Positions 17,701 to 26,221 of a stretch of 64,000 nt of DNA are shown here, piece after piece (positions within the stretch are counted from its first letter, which is position 1; every line of letters begins with the position of its first letter). Under the pieces are notes generated by a model. It was not told where the DNA came from and searched no databases. It worked only from the letters and a program-made list of their open reading frames with translations. The translations under genes were made by a program, and so were the position numbers. The stretch is from Prolixibacteraceae bacterium. GTDB taxonomy: Bacteria; Bacteroidota; Bacteroidia; Bacteroidales; Prolixibacteraceae. The stretch spans positions 1-64,000 of the forward strand of contig JAIBEZ010000098.1 in NCBI GenBank assembly GCA_019459485.1, written 5' to 3'.

Positions 17701-17810
17701 TTGATCGGTAACTGGATGAGCGAGAAATAACCCGCAACCGCCATCAGGATAACCAGCGAAAGTGCCACGAATTTTTGCCTGACACTGAACGAAATAATTT
17801 GATTGAGCAT
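14709..17810 (-). CDS. CusA/CzcA-family heavy-metal efflux RND permease
   Basis: The 1033-residue protein is of normal HME-RND length, with the N-terminal span and periplasmic start LPINSLPDVTPVQVLVITKA, and the proton-relay helix near residues 400-415 (AIDFGMVVDGSVVMIEN), whose two Asp and one Glu are conserved in CzcA-like pumps. Twelve membrane spans are expected. It exports divalent or monovalent metal ions from periplasm or cytosol by proton antiport. It is the third gene of an operon read TolC-type channel, adaptor, permease. Whether the ion is Cu/Ag or Co/Zn/Cd is not settled by what I can see. Confidence 0.93.
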   Translation of the reverse strand: MLNQIISFSVRQKFVALSLVILMAVAGYFSLIQLPINSLPDVTPVQVLVITKAGRFSPFDVEKLVSYPIETAMNGLPKVKQVRSTSQFALSAVTIEFEEGTDIYFARQMVSQRLQSISSDLPPDVSAPQLGPISTALGEIYQYAVRGENKSLTELREIQDWIIAPQLKVVKGVTEINSFGGFVKQYEVVVSPEKIRTYGIGIKEITDAIANNNSVSGGNFLEHNREQYIIRGYGQINKPEDIRNIIIRSINNKPVYIKDIADVVVSTQIRQGGVTQDGKGEIVSGIVMMLRGGNGRQVIAEIEDKIEVINKSLPDGVQIEKFYDQSDLIDRTTSTISTNLLEGGFLVIVVLLLLLGEISGALIVAAVIPFSMLFAFIGMREFGLAANLMSLGAIDFGMVVDGSVVMIENIVHRLQKNKGEHVDDVVISASRQVVRPIFFGVLIILMVYVPIMTFSGMEGILYRPMAITVAAAVLGSLLLALIFVPAISSIIFRKGVKVRRNYLIDWIKPRYYSGLDKNLDKRKFVSIAAAVIFGLSMIVMTRLGTEFLPELDEGSILVEQVRMPSVTLKESMDNANWLGGKLMENIPEIKTVVPKTGRSDLANDWMGVHQTDVWVVLKPTDEWRDGISKEDIVAQIEPFLKTEPGLAYYFTQPIAMRVDELTSGVKSDLAVKIYGEDLDQLNQIGENISAIVSEMAGTANFFVEQPIGQPYLTIEIDREALATFGLNVNDVQAVIEAGIGGQVAGQLYEGQRRFDIQVRYPAEFRSELQKIQEIPVPLPNGEFIPIKRVSHIVAQEGPREIQRENGWRRLIVGINIKNIDMGTYVTQLQEAIDQKANVPAGYFLEYGGTFENQKRAMNHLLLVVPLSLFIIVGLMYLNFGKMRYAIIILMNLPFAFSGGIFLLWMRGMYLSVSASIGFVALFGVAVLNGIVLLDHINELRKEGGPLRKTIIDGAADRLRPVLMTALVASLGFIPMAFNSGPGSEVQRPLATVVIGGLITSTFLTLLVLPIIYYWVEEKREKKKLKNEVVIEGE

Positions 17811-17833
17811 GGTCGTTTGTTTCAGTGATGGAT

Positions 17834-19033
17834 TTATTCTTCAGCAATTTTATCGAAACGTGAAAGGGCTTTCAGACTGAAAATCTGTGTAGCTGCCAAC
17901 CGTTCATTTTTATCAAGACCACTGCGCACAACGGCATATTTTTCGCGAAATTCCTGAACGTCCACCTTGCGTTTTTCGAAGGTAGATTCGTTGATCTGCA
18001 CAAAAACAATCGGGTCGTTTCCTTCGTAAGTCAGCGCTTCGACCGGTACCGAAATGACTTCTATTTTCGAAGAAGTTTCGATTGAAAGATGAAGATTTTC
18101 GCCTGGTTTTGGCCAATTTTCGTTGGTTGCCAGCAAAATATTGACCACCACCGAGCGGTTATTTTCGTCGAGTCCAGGGTTGACCGAAGTAACCACGGCT
18201 CGCATTTCGAATGTGTCGTTTTGGCGGCGCAGAATTTTTACCGAATCGCCGGCACTGATAAATCGGGCATCTTCAGGAGAAACATAGCCGCGAACCAGCA
18301 CATGGCTGATGTCGAGCACGCGGGCTAGCATTTGCAGGGCATTCACCGATTGCCCCAATTCAACCGAACGCTGATCCATGATTCCGCTGATGGGCGAATG
18401 AATTTTGAGCGTTGGGTCGATACTTTCGGTAGTTTTAAATGCGTTGATTTCTTTCTCCGGAACGCCGATGGCTTTTAGTTTAGAAACCGCAGCAATTACA
18501 GTTGTTTTGGCGCGTTGAAAATCGGAACGGGCGCGATCAAGTTCACTTTTCGAACTAATGGTTTGCTCCACCAGTTGCTCCAGACGCTGTAAACGCGAAG
18601 TTTGGAAAGTTTCTTCGGAAACCGCCTGAAGGTATTCGGAAACCATGTTCCCAAATTCAAGGCTTTCGATGCTGAACATTTCCTGACCTTGCCTGACAGC
18701 TTGCCCTTCCTGTGCCGAGATGCGGCTGATGCGTCCGTCAATTGGGGTACTGATGATGCTCACATGGTTGGGTGCCGGGAAAACCACGCCCGGAACGGCA
18801 ATGCTGTAATTTAAAGCGCTACTGCCCACCTCAATGGTCTGTATTTTTAGCTCCGCCATTTCTTTGGCCGAAAGCTTCACCAGGTTTTCAGGTTTTACCC
18901 CAGAAACCGAAGGTGGCGAATCGGCAGAGGTTTGTTCTTTTGCTTTTGTTTCAGTTTTACTTCCGCATGAAGAACCCAAAATGAGCAAACCGAAAAGGCT
19001 TATTGTGGCAATTTGATAGTAGTATCGTTTCAT
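17834..19033 (-). CDS. CusB/CzcB-type efflux adaptor lipoprotein
   Basis: The 399-residue protein has a lipoprotein leader (LILGSSC, Cys at residue 23), a barrel-sandwich hybrid domain (VSIISTPIDGRISRISAQEG), a helical hairpin (about residues 130-185) and beta-barrel and membrane-proximal domains. It joins the permease downstream (23-bp gap) to the outer-membrane channel upstream (27-bp gap) as the periplasmic part of a tripartite metal pump. Confidence 0.9.
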   Translation of the reverse strand: MKRYYYQIATISLFGLLILGSSCGSKTETKAKEQTSADSPPSVSGVKPENLVKLSAKEMAELKIQTIEVGSSALNYSIAVPGVVFPAPNHVSIISTPIDGRISRISAQEGQAVRQGQEMFSIESLEFGNMVSEYLQAVSEETFQTSRLQRLEQLVEQTISSKSELDRARSDFQRAKTTVIAAVSKLKAIGVPEKEINAFKTTESIDPTLKIHSPISGIMDQRSVELGQSVNALQMLARVLDISHVLVRGYVSPEDARFISAGDSVKILRRQNDTFEMRAVVTSVNPGLDENNRSVVVNILLATNENWPKPGENLHLSIETSSKIEVISVPVEALTYEGNDPIVFVQINESTFEKRKVDVQEFREKYAVVRSGLDKNERLAATQIFSLKALSRFDKIAEE

Positions 19034-19060
19034 ATGAATATGGTTTTTATGGAGGTCAGG

Positions 19061-20302
19061 TTAATAAACAAGTTCTAAATCGAGGAACCGTTCGAGTTCA
19101 ACAAGCTGGATGTAAAAATCGCGCAAGGCCGATAAATAGCGTTGCTGGCTGTTGAGGTAAATCTGTTGTGCAAGGATGAGGTTCAGTAAATCCACTTCGC
19201 CCAAACGGTAGGCACTCAGGGTGAGCGATTGTAGCTTTTCGGCTTTGCTGCGGATGGTTTCGTCGTATCGTTTTATGGTCGAGCGGCTTACTTCGTAACT
19301 GTGCCAGGCATGTTCAATTTGCTCTTTCACACCCGACCTGATTTCTTTTTGCTTCCACTGTATTTCTTCCTGACGAGCCAGGTTCATCTTTATCCTTCCC
19401 TTTTGCTCCAACGGATACCAGATCGGGAAACTCAGGCCAAGTTCAAATCCGTTAAAATTGTAACCTGTTCCGAAATCCTGCTTGTACAGATTAAACCGGA
19501 TGTCGGGCAGGATGTTGCTTTTGGCTTCTTTCAGGAAATAGCCGGATGCTTCCAATTCCCTTTCCGATGATTTGTAGGATGGTTGTTCGGTAAGAACCGA
19601 CAATGCCGTGATCTGCGAAATTTCCACATCTTTGCTTTGCAGCGTATCCATAAATTCGATGGTGTATTTCTGATTTTCTGGCGGCAATCCCATCAGCATA
19701 AAAAGTGAATAGCGGGCCTGATGAAGTTGACTGCGGGCAGCGTCGATGTCGTTGTTGGACTCGGCCACCTGCAATTCGGCTTTGGTCAAATCCATGCCAT
19801 TTCCCATGCCGGTTTCGAACTGGGTATAAACTGCATTGTACAATTCGGTGGCTAGTTTTAATTGCTGGTCGCGTAGTTTCTGAAGGTGAAGTGCATAAAT
19901 AACTTCAATGTAGCGCGATTTTACGCCAGCTTTTACTTTTCGTTCCTCTTCCTGAATATTGAATTCCATCGCTTTTTCTTCCTCTTTCAAAGCTTTCAAA
20001 CGGTAGGAAGTAGTCAGCGGGAAGTCAACCGATTGCGAAACCGTGAGCCGTTGTTCCTCAAAAGGATCAGCAACTTTGTTGTTGATACCCTCTTTCATGT
20101 AACTGATTTCAGGAGAAGAAATGCCGGTTTGAGTGCGCCATTCCTGCTTTTTCTGATCCAACTGCGAACGCATCTGGTTGATTTGTGCATTGTTTTGAAT
20201 GGCCTGATCAACCGCATCTTTGATGGTTAGTAATTGGGCTTTTGAGGGAGAAAAGCAAATGATAAGAAATGCCAGAAATAGAAATCTCAGGATATAATAC
20301 AT
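19061..20302 (-). CDS. TolC-family outer-membrane efflux channel
   Basis: The start is placed at ATG 20302, giving 413 residues that begin with a clear signal peptide (MYYILRFLFLAFLIICFSPS, cleaved after SKAQ); the open frame reaches 20413, but the upstream extension has no leader character. The two repeats of the outer-membrane efflux protein family are visible as long helices, with ending IQLVELERFLDLELVY. It is the first gene of the heavy-metal pump operon. Confidence 0.9.
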   Translation of the reverse strand: MYYILRFLFLAFLIICFSPSKAQLLTIKDAVDQAIQNNAQINQMRSQLDQKKQEWRTQTGISSPEISYMKEGINNKVADPFEEQRLTVSQSVDFPLTTSYRLKALKEEEKAMEFNIQEEERKVKAGVKSRYIEVIYALHLQKLRDQQLKLATELYNAVYTQFETGMGNGMDLTKAELQVAESNNDIDAARSQLHQARYSLFMLMGLPPENQKYTIEFMDTLQSKDVEISQITALSVLTEQPSYKSSERELEASGYFLKEAKSNILPDIRFNLYKQDFGTGYNFNGFELGLSFPIWYPLEQKGRIKMNLARQEEIQWKQKEIRSGVKEQIEHAWHSYEVSRSTIKRYDETIRSKAEKLQSLTLSAYRLGEVDLLNLILAQQIYLNSQQRYLSALRDFYIQLVELERFLDLELVY

Positions 20303-20544
20303 GATTTTTTGGCTTTTAGTTGAAAGGCAAAAGTTACTAAAAATTGAATCAAAATCATTTTGAAAGCGCAACAACATTTTAAAAACGGAAAAAATTGTTT
20401 CATTTACAATCAACTAATCGATTTAAGCTAATTTTAAGAAACTGCAAATAATTCTTCAGGAGAAATTTTGTGTTCCAAGTGCGGCTGTATTTTGCCTATT
20501 GTTTATCTTCGGCAAATGTTTGAAAAGAATAATTCAACAATTCT

Positions 20545-23500
20545 ATGGAAATAAATAGTGCTGATTTATTGAAATCATATCATTCCCTGCCTGAGTTCCA
20601 CAAGAATATTCTCAATGTATTTGTTGTAAAGTATTCGGGTGTGCCAAAATACGATGTTCTTAAATATATTCAGGATAAAACCGGAAATAAAGCAACTCAA
20701 AAGGAATGTCAAAGTGTGCTGAATGCGTTGGTTGATAAGCAAATGGTAGCATTGTCGGTAACCAGTTATGATATTCCTTTTAGCCTGAAAGTTGAGCTTT
20801 TCCCAAAGCTGATCAAAGAAGAAAGGTACAGCAATCTTTTGTTGAAAATTCAAAAAGAGTACAATCCATTTGGGCACATTCCGGTGACTGAATACATCCG
20901 CGATTTTCTTTTTGGATATTATGCAGGTGAAAGCAGATTCAGCAAGGATGCCACCAACCGCTTAATTTCAAAAGCAATGGAAGCTGCTCCCCTAATTTCG
21001 GAGATGCTGCTCAATCCTGAATACGATCAGGCTTTCCTGCGATCACCTGTACTACTGTATGAATTGTTGGATGCTATTCAATTAATGAATGTTTTGCACT
21101 TTCAGGATTTTGCGCCTGTTTCCCGATTTTTTGATCGAAATGCGAACTTCAAAGGATTGTTTGATCAGGTTAAAATCCAAAAAGCGGAGATGCTTTTTCA
21201 GCTTGGGAAGATTGACGAAGCTGACAAACTGATTAAAAACCTGCACAATACGGCTTCGCTGCTTCTTAAATCTCAGATTGAATTATTCAGGGGAAATTTT
21301 AAATTGTCGGCGGACTGTTACGAAAAAGCACAAATTACCGACAGGGACGGAATGAAAATGCCAAAACTGGAATTTAACCTCTACTTTGAATTTCTATACT
21401 GGCTAAACTTTGCTTTAAATCCTAAAAGCGTAAACGAGAAGAAGCTCGAAGTGGCAATCAATAAAAAGTCGAGAAGCAAATTCAGCGACGATCACTTTTT
21501 TCTTCCACTTCTATATTTCCTGAAGAATGATTTGGCGCAGGCAGAATCAAAATTTAAACAGATAAATACAACAAGCTGTTTCTCAGCAACCGGTTTTAAA
21601 TCTGTTTTTTACCTGATTTTAAGTTACATCATTAATGGGGAGTTAAGTGCGGGGCTTCAAATGGTAGCTCAAAATACAGCTTATAAACTGAGCCTTTCCC
21701 AACGCTGGTTGTTTTTGCGCGAGATCAACTTTATCATCGAAAAATCCGAATTTAATACTGAGATTTTTCCTGTGCCGAAAGAACTTGAAACGAAAAATTC
21801 AACTTGCCTGATGAGTCGGTTTACCATTCCCGAGAAATGGGAGCAATTGCTCGAAGGATTGTTGACCCTGACAAAAGGCACTGGAGCGACACAAAAAAAA
21901 GATATGGCCACCGCCAGGGTAGGCTATGTGGTTGATCTGGAAAAAGGTTATATACAACCCATTTATCAAACTATTAATGCAAAGGGAATCTGGAGTGCCG
22001 GACGAAATATTGCACTAAAAAAACTGAAAGATCAGCAAGTTGATGGCTTGACAGAACAGGACCGGAGAGTGGCGTCCTCAATAACATACCATTCAGGATA
22101 TTACGGCGCTACCGAATACAATCTTGACTTTAGTAAGGCAATCAATGAGTTGTGTGGCCACCCGTTGCTGTTTTTATCTTCAAATCCTTCCGTTTCAGTT
22201 GAGTTAATAAAAGCGCAACCTGAAATTAGTACAGAAATCGGGAAATATGGAATCAAACTGAAAACAAATATTGCCAATACCGACCAACGTTCTGTTTTGG
22301 TGAAAGAGACCCAAACCCGCTTTAAGCTAATTACGCTGACTCCGCAGCAGCATTCGGTTATCCGGATGATTAACCAGGGAATAACTATCCCGATAAAAGG
22401 AAAAGATAAACTCATCGAAGCGGTTTCGAGCCTGAGTGGTGTAATGACAGTTCATTCTGATTTTGCGGAAGGAAATGTGCAAGTTAAGTCGATAGAGGCC
22501 GATTCGCGCATCAGGATTCAGATTGTTCCCATCGGCGATGGGTTAAAAGCGCAGATGTTCGTAAAACCTATGGGAACTGAGCCTCCTTACGTGAAACCCG
22601 GCATGGGCGGGAAAGTGGTTTATGGAATGGTTGAGGGCGAAAGATGTCAGGCTTTGAGGAACATGAAAGCTGAAAATGCCAATGCCATGAAGTTGACCAA
22701 TGCGGTTTCTATGTTCATCGATGCTGATTTAATTGAAGAAGCAGAACTTTTTTCTGATCCTTACGATTGCCTCGGATTACTCGAAATCCTGAATGAAAAT
22801 GCTGATATCGCTGTTGTTGAATGGCCTGAAGGTGAACATTTCAGGATGAAAAAAACGGCTTCGTTTGCAAACCTGAGTCTCCGGATTAAAGGGAAAGGAC
22901 AATGGTTTGAACTGGAAGGAGAATTGAATATTGATGAAGCAACTGTTCTCAGCCTTAAAGAATTGCTTAGCCTGAACCGCAAAAGTAAAGGCAGATTTAT
23001 TGAACTGAAAAAAGATGAATTTCTGGCGCTTACCGAAGAGCTCAAAAAACACCTCGACGAACTTGAATCATATTCCAACATCGATAAAAATGGAGTAACT
23101 GTCAACCGGTTTGCCTCGCACGCTTTGGAGGAAATTACCAGTCGGGCTGCTTCCTTCAAAACCGATAAATCGTGGAAGGAATTCCAGAAGCAGATCAAAT
23201 CAATTTCAGCCGCGGATGTTCCGGTTCCGGCAACGCTCGATGCCGAATTACGCCCTTATCAGGAAGAAGGTTTCCGTTGGATGACACGCCTGAAAACCTG
23301 GAACGCCGGAGCCTGCCTGGCCGACGACATGGGTTTGGGTAAAACGGTTCAGGCAATTGCGATGATGCTTCATTTAGCTGAAAATGGACCAATAATGGTT
23401 GTATGTCCCGCATCAGTGGTTCCAAACTGGGGCAGCGAACTTCAGAAATTTGCGCCTACCCTAAACATTGTAAACCTGAAATCGGGCAAACGGGAAGATG

Positions 23501-24606
23501 CTTTTACTTCGCTGGCAGCTTTTGATGTGCTGGTAATTACTTACGGTTTGCTGCAATCGGAAGACAAGCAGATTTCGAAAATCAACTGGGCGATGGCTGT
23601 TTTAGACGAAGCCCATGCCATCAAAAATACCCAGACCAAATCATCGAAAGCGGCCATGAATATTCAGTCTGACTTTAAACTGGCGCTCACCGGAACGCCC
23701 ATTCAAAATCATTTGGGCGAATTGTGGAACCTGTTTAATTTTTGCAATCCCGGACTGCTGGGTACTTTGCCGCAATTTACCGACCGGTATGTGAAAACCG
23801 AAATTCAGGCTCAGAAAAACCATCTGAAAAAACTGATTACCCCGTTTATTTTACGCCGGACAAAAAACAAAGTACTCGACGAATTGCCACCCAAAACAGA
23901 AATTACCCATTCTGTTACGTTAAGCGAAAAGGAGTTGGCATTTTACGAAGCTTTGCGGCGCGAAGCAATCAATACAATCGAAAACAATGGTGGCGGCAAT
24001 GGTCAGCAACACCTTCAGGCATTGGCCGAAATTACAAAACTTCGGCTGGCCTGTTGTAATACTGCGCTGGTAAACAAAGACATACAATTGCCTTCTGCCA
24101 AACTCGAAGCTTTTTTCGAAATTGTTGAGGAATTGCGCGCCAATAAACACCGGGCATTGGTATTCAGCCAGTTTGTGATGCATCTGGCTATTGTGCGGAA
24201 GGAACTTGACAAGCAAGGCATTAGCTATCAATATCTGGATGGCTCAACTTCCATTCCCGATCGTCAGCTGGCGGTGAAAGCTTTTCAGGCGGGCAAAGGC
24301 GAACTTTTTCTTATCAGCCTGAAAGCCGGCGGACTGGGATTGAACCTCACCGCAGCCGATTATGTGCTGCACCTCGATCCGTGGTGGAATCCCGCCATCG
24401 AAGATCAGGCCAGTGACCGTGCCCACCGCATCGGACAATTGCGTCCGGTGACCATTTACCGTTTGGTTGCGAAAAATACAATCGAAGAGAAAATCCTGAA
24501 ATTACACTCCACCAAGCGCGATTTGGCCGACAGTCTTTTGGATGGCACCGACCAAAGCGCCCGTTTATCGACAGTCGATTTGCTGAATTTATTGAAAGAG
24601 GTATAA
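20545..24606 (+). CDS. SNF2-family DNA translocase/helicase
   Basis: The 1353-residue protein has a complete SNF2 ATPase in its C-terminal third: Walker A ADDMGLGKTVQAIAMML (about residue 930), DEAH box (LDEAHAIKN, about 1020), LTGTPIQNHLGELWNLFNF, and the C-terminal lobe with VFSQFVMHL, YLDGSTSIPDRQ and SDRAHRIGQLRPV (arginine-finger motif VI, about 1291). The N-terminal 850 residues are helical in part (residues about 150-420 look like tetratricopeptide-type repeats) and I recognise no known domain there. It stands alone, with a stop 5 bp from the stop of the convergent ATPase gene. It probably remodels protein-DNA complexes; its pathway is unknown. Confidence 0.92.
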   Translation: MEINSADLLKSYHSLPEFHKNILNVFVVKYSGVPKYDVLKYIQDKTGNKATQKECQSVLNALVDKQMVALSVTSYDIPFSLKVELFPKLIKEERYSNLLLKIQKEYNPFGHIPVTEYIRDFLFGYYAGESRFSKDATNRLISKAMEAAPLISEMLLNPEYDQAFLRSPVLLYELLDAIQLMNVLHFQDFAPVSRFFDRNANFKGLFDQVKIQKAEMLFQLGKIDEADKLIKNLHNTASLLLKSQIELFRGNFKLSADCYEKAQITDRDGMKMPKLEFNLYFEFLYWLNFALNPKSVNEKKLEVAINKKSRSKFSDDHFFLPLLYFLKNDLAQAESKFKQINTTSCFSATGFKSVFYLILSYIINGELSAGLQMVAQNTAYKLSLSQRWLFLREINFIIEKSEFNTEIFPVPKELETKNSTCLMSRFTIPEKWEQLLEGLLTLTKGTGATQKKDMATARVGYVVDLEKGYIQPIYQTINAKGIWSAGRNIALKKLKDQQVDGLTEQDRRVASSITYHSGYYGATEYNLDFSKAINELCGHPLLFLSSNPSVSVELIKAQPEISTEIGKYGIKLKTNIANTDQRSVLVKETQTRFKLITLTPQQHSVIRMINQGITIPIKGKDKLIEAVSSLSGVMTVHSDFAEGNVQVKSIEADSRIRIQIVPIGDGLKAQMFVKPMGTEPPYVKPGMGGKVVYGMVEGERCQALRNMKAENANAMKLTNAVSMFIDADLIEEAELFSDPYDCLGLLEILNENADIAVVEWPEGEHFRMKKTASFANLSLRIKGKGQWFELEGELNIDEATVLSLKELLSLNRKSKGRFIELKKDEFLALTEELKKHLDELESYSNIDKNGVTVNRFASHALEEITSRAASFKTDKSWKEFQKQIKSISAADVPVPATLDAELRPYQEEGFRWMTRLKTWNAGACLADDMGLGKTVQAIAMMLHLAENGPIMVVCPASVVPNWGSELQKFAPTLNIVNLKSGKREDAFTSLAAFDVLVITYGLLQSEDKQISKINWAMAVLDEAHAIKNTQTKSSKAAMNIQSDFKLALTGTPIQNHLGELWNLFNFCNPGLLGTLPQFTDRYVKTEIQAQKNHLKKLITPFILRRTKNKVLDELPPKTEITHSVTLSEKELAFYEALRREAINTIENNGGGNGQQHLQALAEITKLRLACCNTALVNKDIQLPSAKLEAFFEIVEELRANKHRALVFSQFVMHLAIVRKELDKQGISYQYLDGSTSIPDRQLAVKAFQAGKGELFLISLKAGGLGLNLTAADYVLHLDPWWNPAIEDQASDRAHRIGQLRPVTIYRLVAKNTIEEKILKLHSTKRDLADSLLDGTDQSARLSTVDLLNLLKEV

Positions 24607-24611
24607 AAGAG

Positions 24612-26036
24612 TTATGCTTTGAAAAGTGCATCCATCTTAATTTCGTTCTGCACAAGTCCGGTTGAATAACTATTGGGTTGAAGGCCGAAAGTTGTAATCA
24701 TGGTTATAAAAACCGATTTCCGGGTTTTGGTTTCGGTTCTGAGTGTACCAACCTTGTTGCGCAATTCTTCGGCATATTTTGAGTCAATTACAAACGGATT
24801 GATTGTGAATTTCATTTCACAAAGATTTATGACCTGATCGCGGCGATCTATCACCAAATCAATTTGCGCTCCATTTTTAATTGTCGTACTTCGCCATGAG
24901 GATGAGGTGCTTTGCACGCCACTAATACCCAATGCTTTTTTGATCTGTGGCAAATGGTAAAGGCATACCTGTTCGAATGCATATCCACTCCAGACCCTGT
25001 ATCTGGGATTATCAATCATATTCATCCACTGATTTGTTTCACCCGATAGACTTTCATTGATAAATTTCAAGTAAAAATGGGTATAAAAATCAACCAATTG
25101 ATAAATACTGTTTTTCGATTTTTTTCCTAAAGGTTTATATTTCAGGATAAAACCGCTTTCTTCCAGTTCGTCGAGTAAACGGCTTGTACTCCCGGCGTTG
25201 GGTAGTCCGGTTAGTGTAATTATTTCATCACGGGTGAGTCCCAGGCTTTTTTTTGCCAATATGCCTACAATGACCGAATGTTTTTCATGTTTGTTGAAGA
25301 GCGATTTAAACAGTATTTTATACTCGTTGCGCAAAATTCCGTTTTCGCTAAAGCAAATATCTTCAATGTTTTGCATGGCACTTCTTCCCGGTTTGACCTC
25401 TTCCCAATAAAATGGGATACCCCCCAAAACCATATACAATTGAATGATCTGATACCGGTCCAGCAGAGTGTTTTTTTGCGCCAGAAATTGTTCACACTCG
25501 TACAAGGTAAATGGTACAATTTTCATTCGTTTAGTTACCCGGTTGTGAAGTCCGCCTTTGTTGTTGATTAGCTTATTGATCATCCATGATGCTGCAGACC
25601 CACAAGTAATTAACAGAATGTCATTTCGGGTTGAAGCCCAACTATTCCAGAAATGTTCGAGGGCCGAAATAAACCCCGATCTTGGAGTGTCGAACCACGG
25701 GAGTTCGTCAATAAAAACGGTTTTTTTTTCGTCGCTATTCAATTCGAGGCAAGAGATTAAATTCTGAAATGCAGTAAGCCAATCCTTCGCCAACAAAAAG
25801 TCATGATCCGGAGTCATCTTTCGCATGGCCAGGTTGAAATTGGTAAGTTGTTTTGTCAGACTGGCATTGCTTAATCCTGTAACCTGAAAGGTAAAATGGC
25901 TTTCGAAAGCATTGCGGATAAGAAAAGTTTTACCTACCCTACGGCGACCATAAACTGCAACAAATTCAGATTTTCCGGATTTGTAAAGCTCCTGAAAGGT
26001 TTCCAGATACTCGGTTCTGCCAACAATTGTTCTCAT
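24612..26036 (-). CDS. AAA-type ATPase with C-terminal DUF234 nuclease-like domain
   Basis: The 474-residue protein has a Walker A loop GRRRVGKTFLI (about residues 29-39), a Walker B segment ending FIDELPW, and a sensor-like TCGSAASWM, followed by a winged-helix region (TRDEIITLTGLPNAGSTSRL) and a C-terminal DUF234 domain. That last domain shows AQIDLVIDRRDQVINLCEMK, with the D...E-x-K order of a PD-(D/E)xK nuclease. Such 'archaeal-type' ATPases are common, often mobile and poorly understood. It is a single gene; an inverted repeat lies about 115 bp upstream. Confidence 0.85.
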   Translation of the reverse strand: MRTIVGRTEYLETFQELYKSGKSEFVAVYGRRRVGKTFLIRNAFESHFTFQVTGLSNASLTKQLTNFNLAMRKMTPDHDFLLAKDWLTAFQNLISCLELNSDEKKTVFIDELPWFDTPRSGFISALEHFWNSWASTRNDILLITCGSAASWMINKLINNKGGLHNRVTKRMKIVPFTLYECEQFLAQKNTLLDRYQIIQLYMVLGGIPFYWEEVKPGRSAMQNIEDICFSENGILRNEYKILFKSLFNKHEKHSVIVGILAKKSLGLTRDEIITLTGLPNAGSTSRLLDELEESGFILKYKPLGKKSKNSIYQLVDFYTHFYLKFINESLSGETNQWMNMIDNPRYRVWSGYAFEQVCLYHLPQIKKALGISGVQSTSSSWRSTTIKNGAQIDLVIDRRDQVINLCEMKFTINPFVIDSKYAEELRNKVGTLRTETKTRKSVFITMITTFGLQPNSYSTGLVQNEIKMDALFKA

Positions 26037-26150
26037 ATTTCGATTATATTTGGCTTTATCTGCGAATAAAACTCAGTTAAAGCCAAATATAATACTTTAA
26101 AATGGTTTAAGTACTTGTTTTTACAAACTATTTCTAAGCCACATTTCTAT

Positions 26151-26191
26151 AAATGGCTTTAAGTTCTTTTAATCGCGACTTAAAGCCATTT
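26151..26191. repeat. Perfect 14-bp inverted repeat
   Basis: AAATGGCTTTAAGT (26151-26164) and ACTTAAAGCCATTT (26178-26191) are exact inverse complements with a 13-base loop. Related pieces (GTTAAAGCC near 26076, GGTTTAAGT near 26105) occur in the same gap. It could be a terminator for the gene ending at 26222 or an operator for the ATPase gene starting at 26036; there is no T-run. Confidence 0.55.
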
Positions 26192-26221
26192 ACAACAAAG
26201 CCCTGCCATGTTCATTACGAT

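Noticed and set aside
14709-17810. Naming the metal pump cusA or czcA
   Set aside because: The helix with two Asp and a Glu resembles CzcA-type pumps, but the ion cannot be fixed by eye and no metal regulator lies beside it.
20303-20413. N-terminal extension of the TolC-type gene to 20413
   Set aside because: Starting at 20302 gives a normal signal peptide; the upstream 37 codons would bury it and have no leader features.
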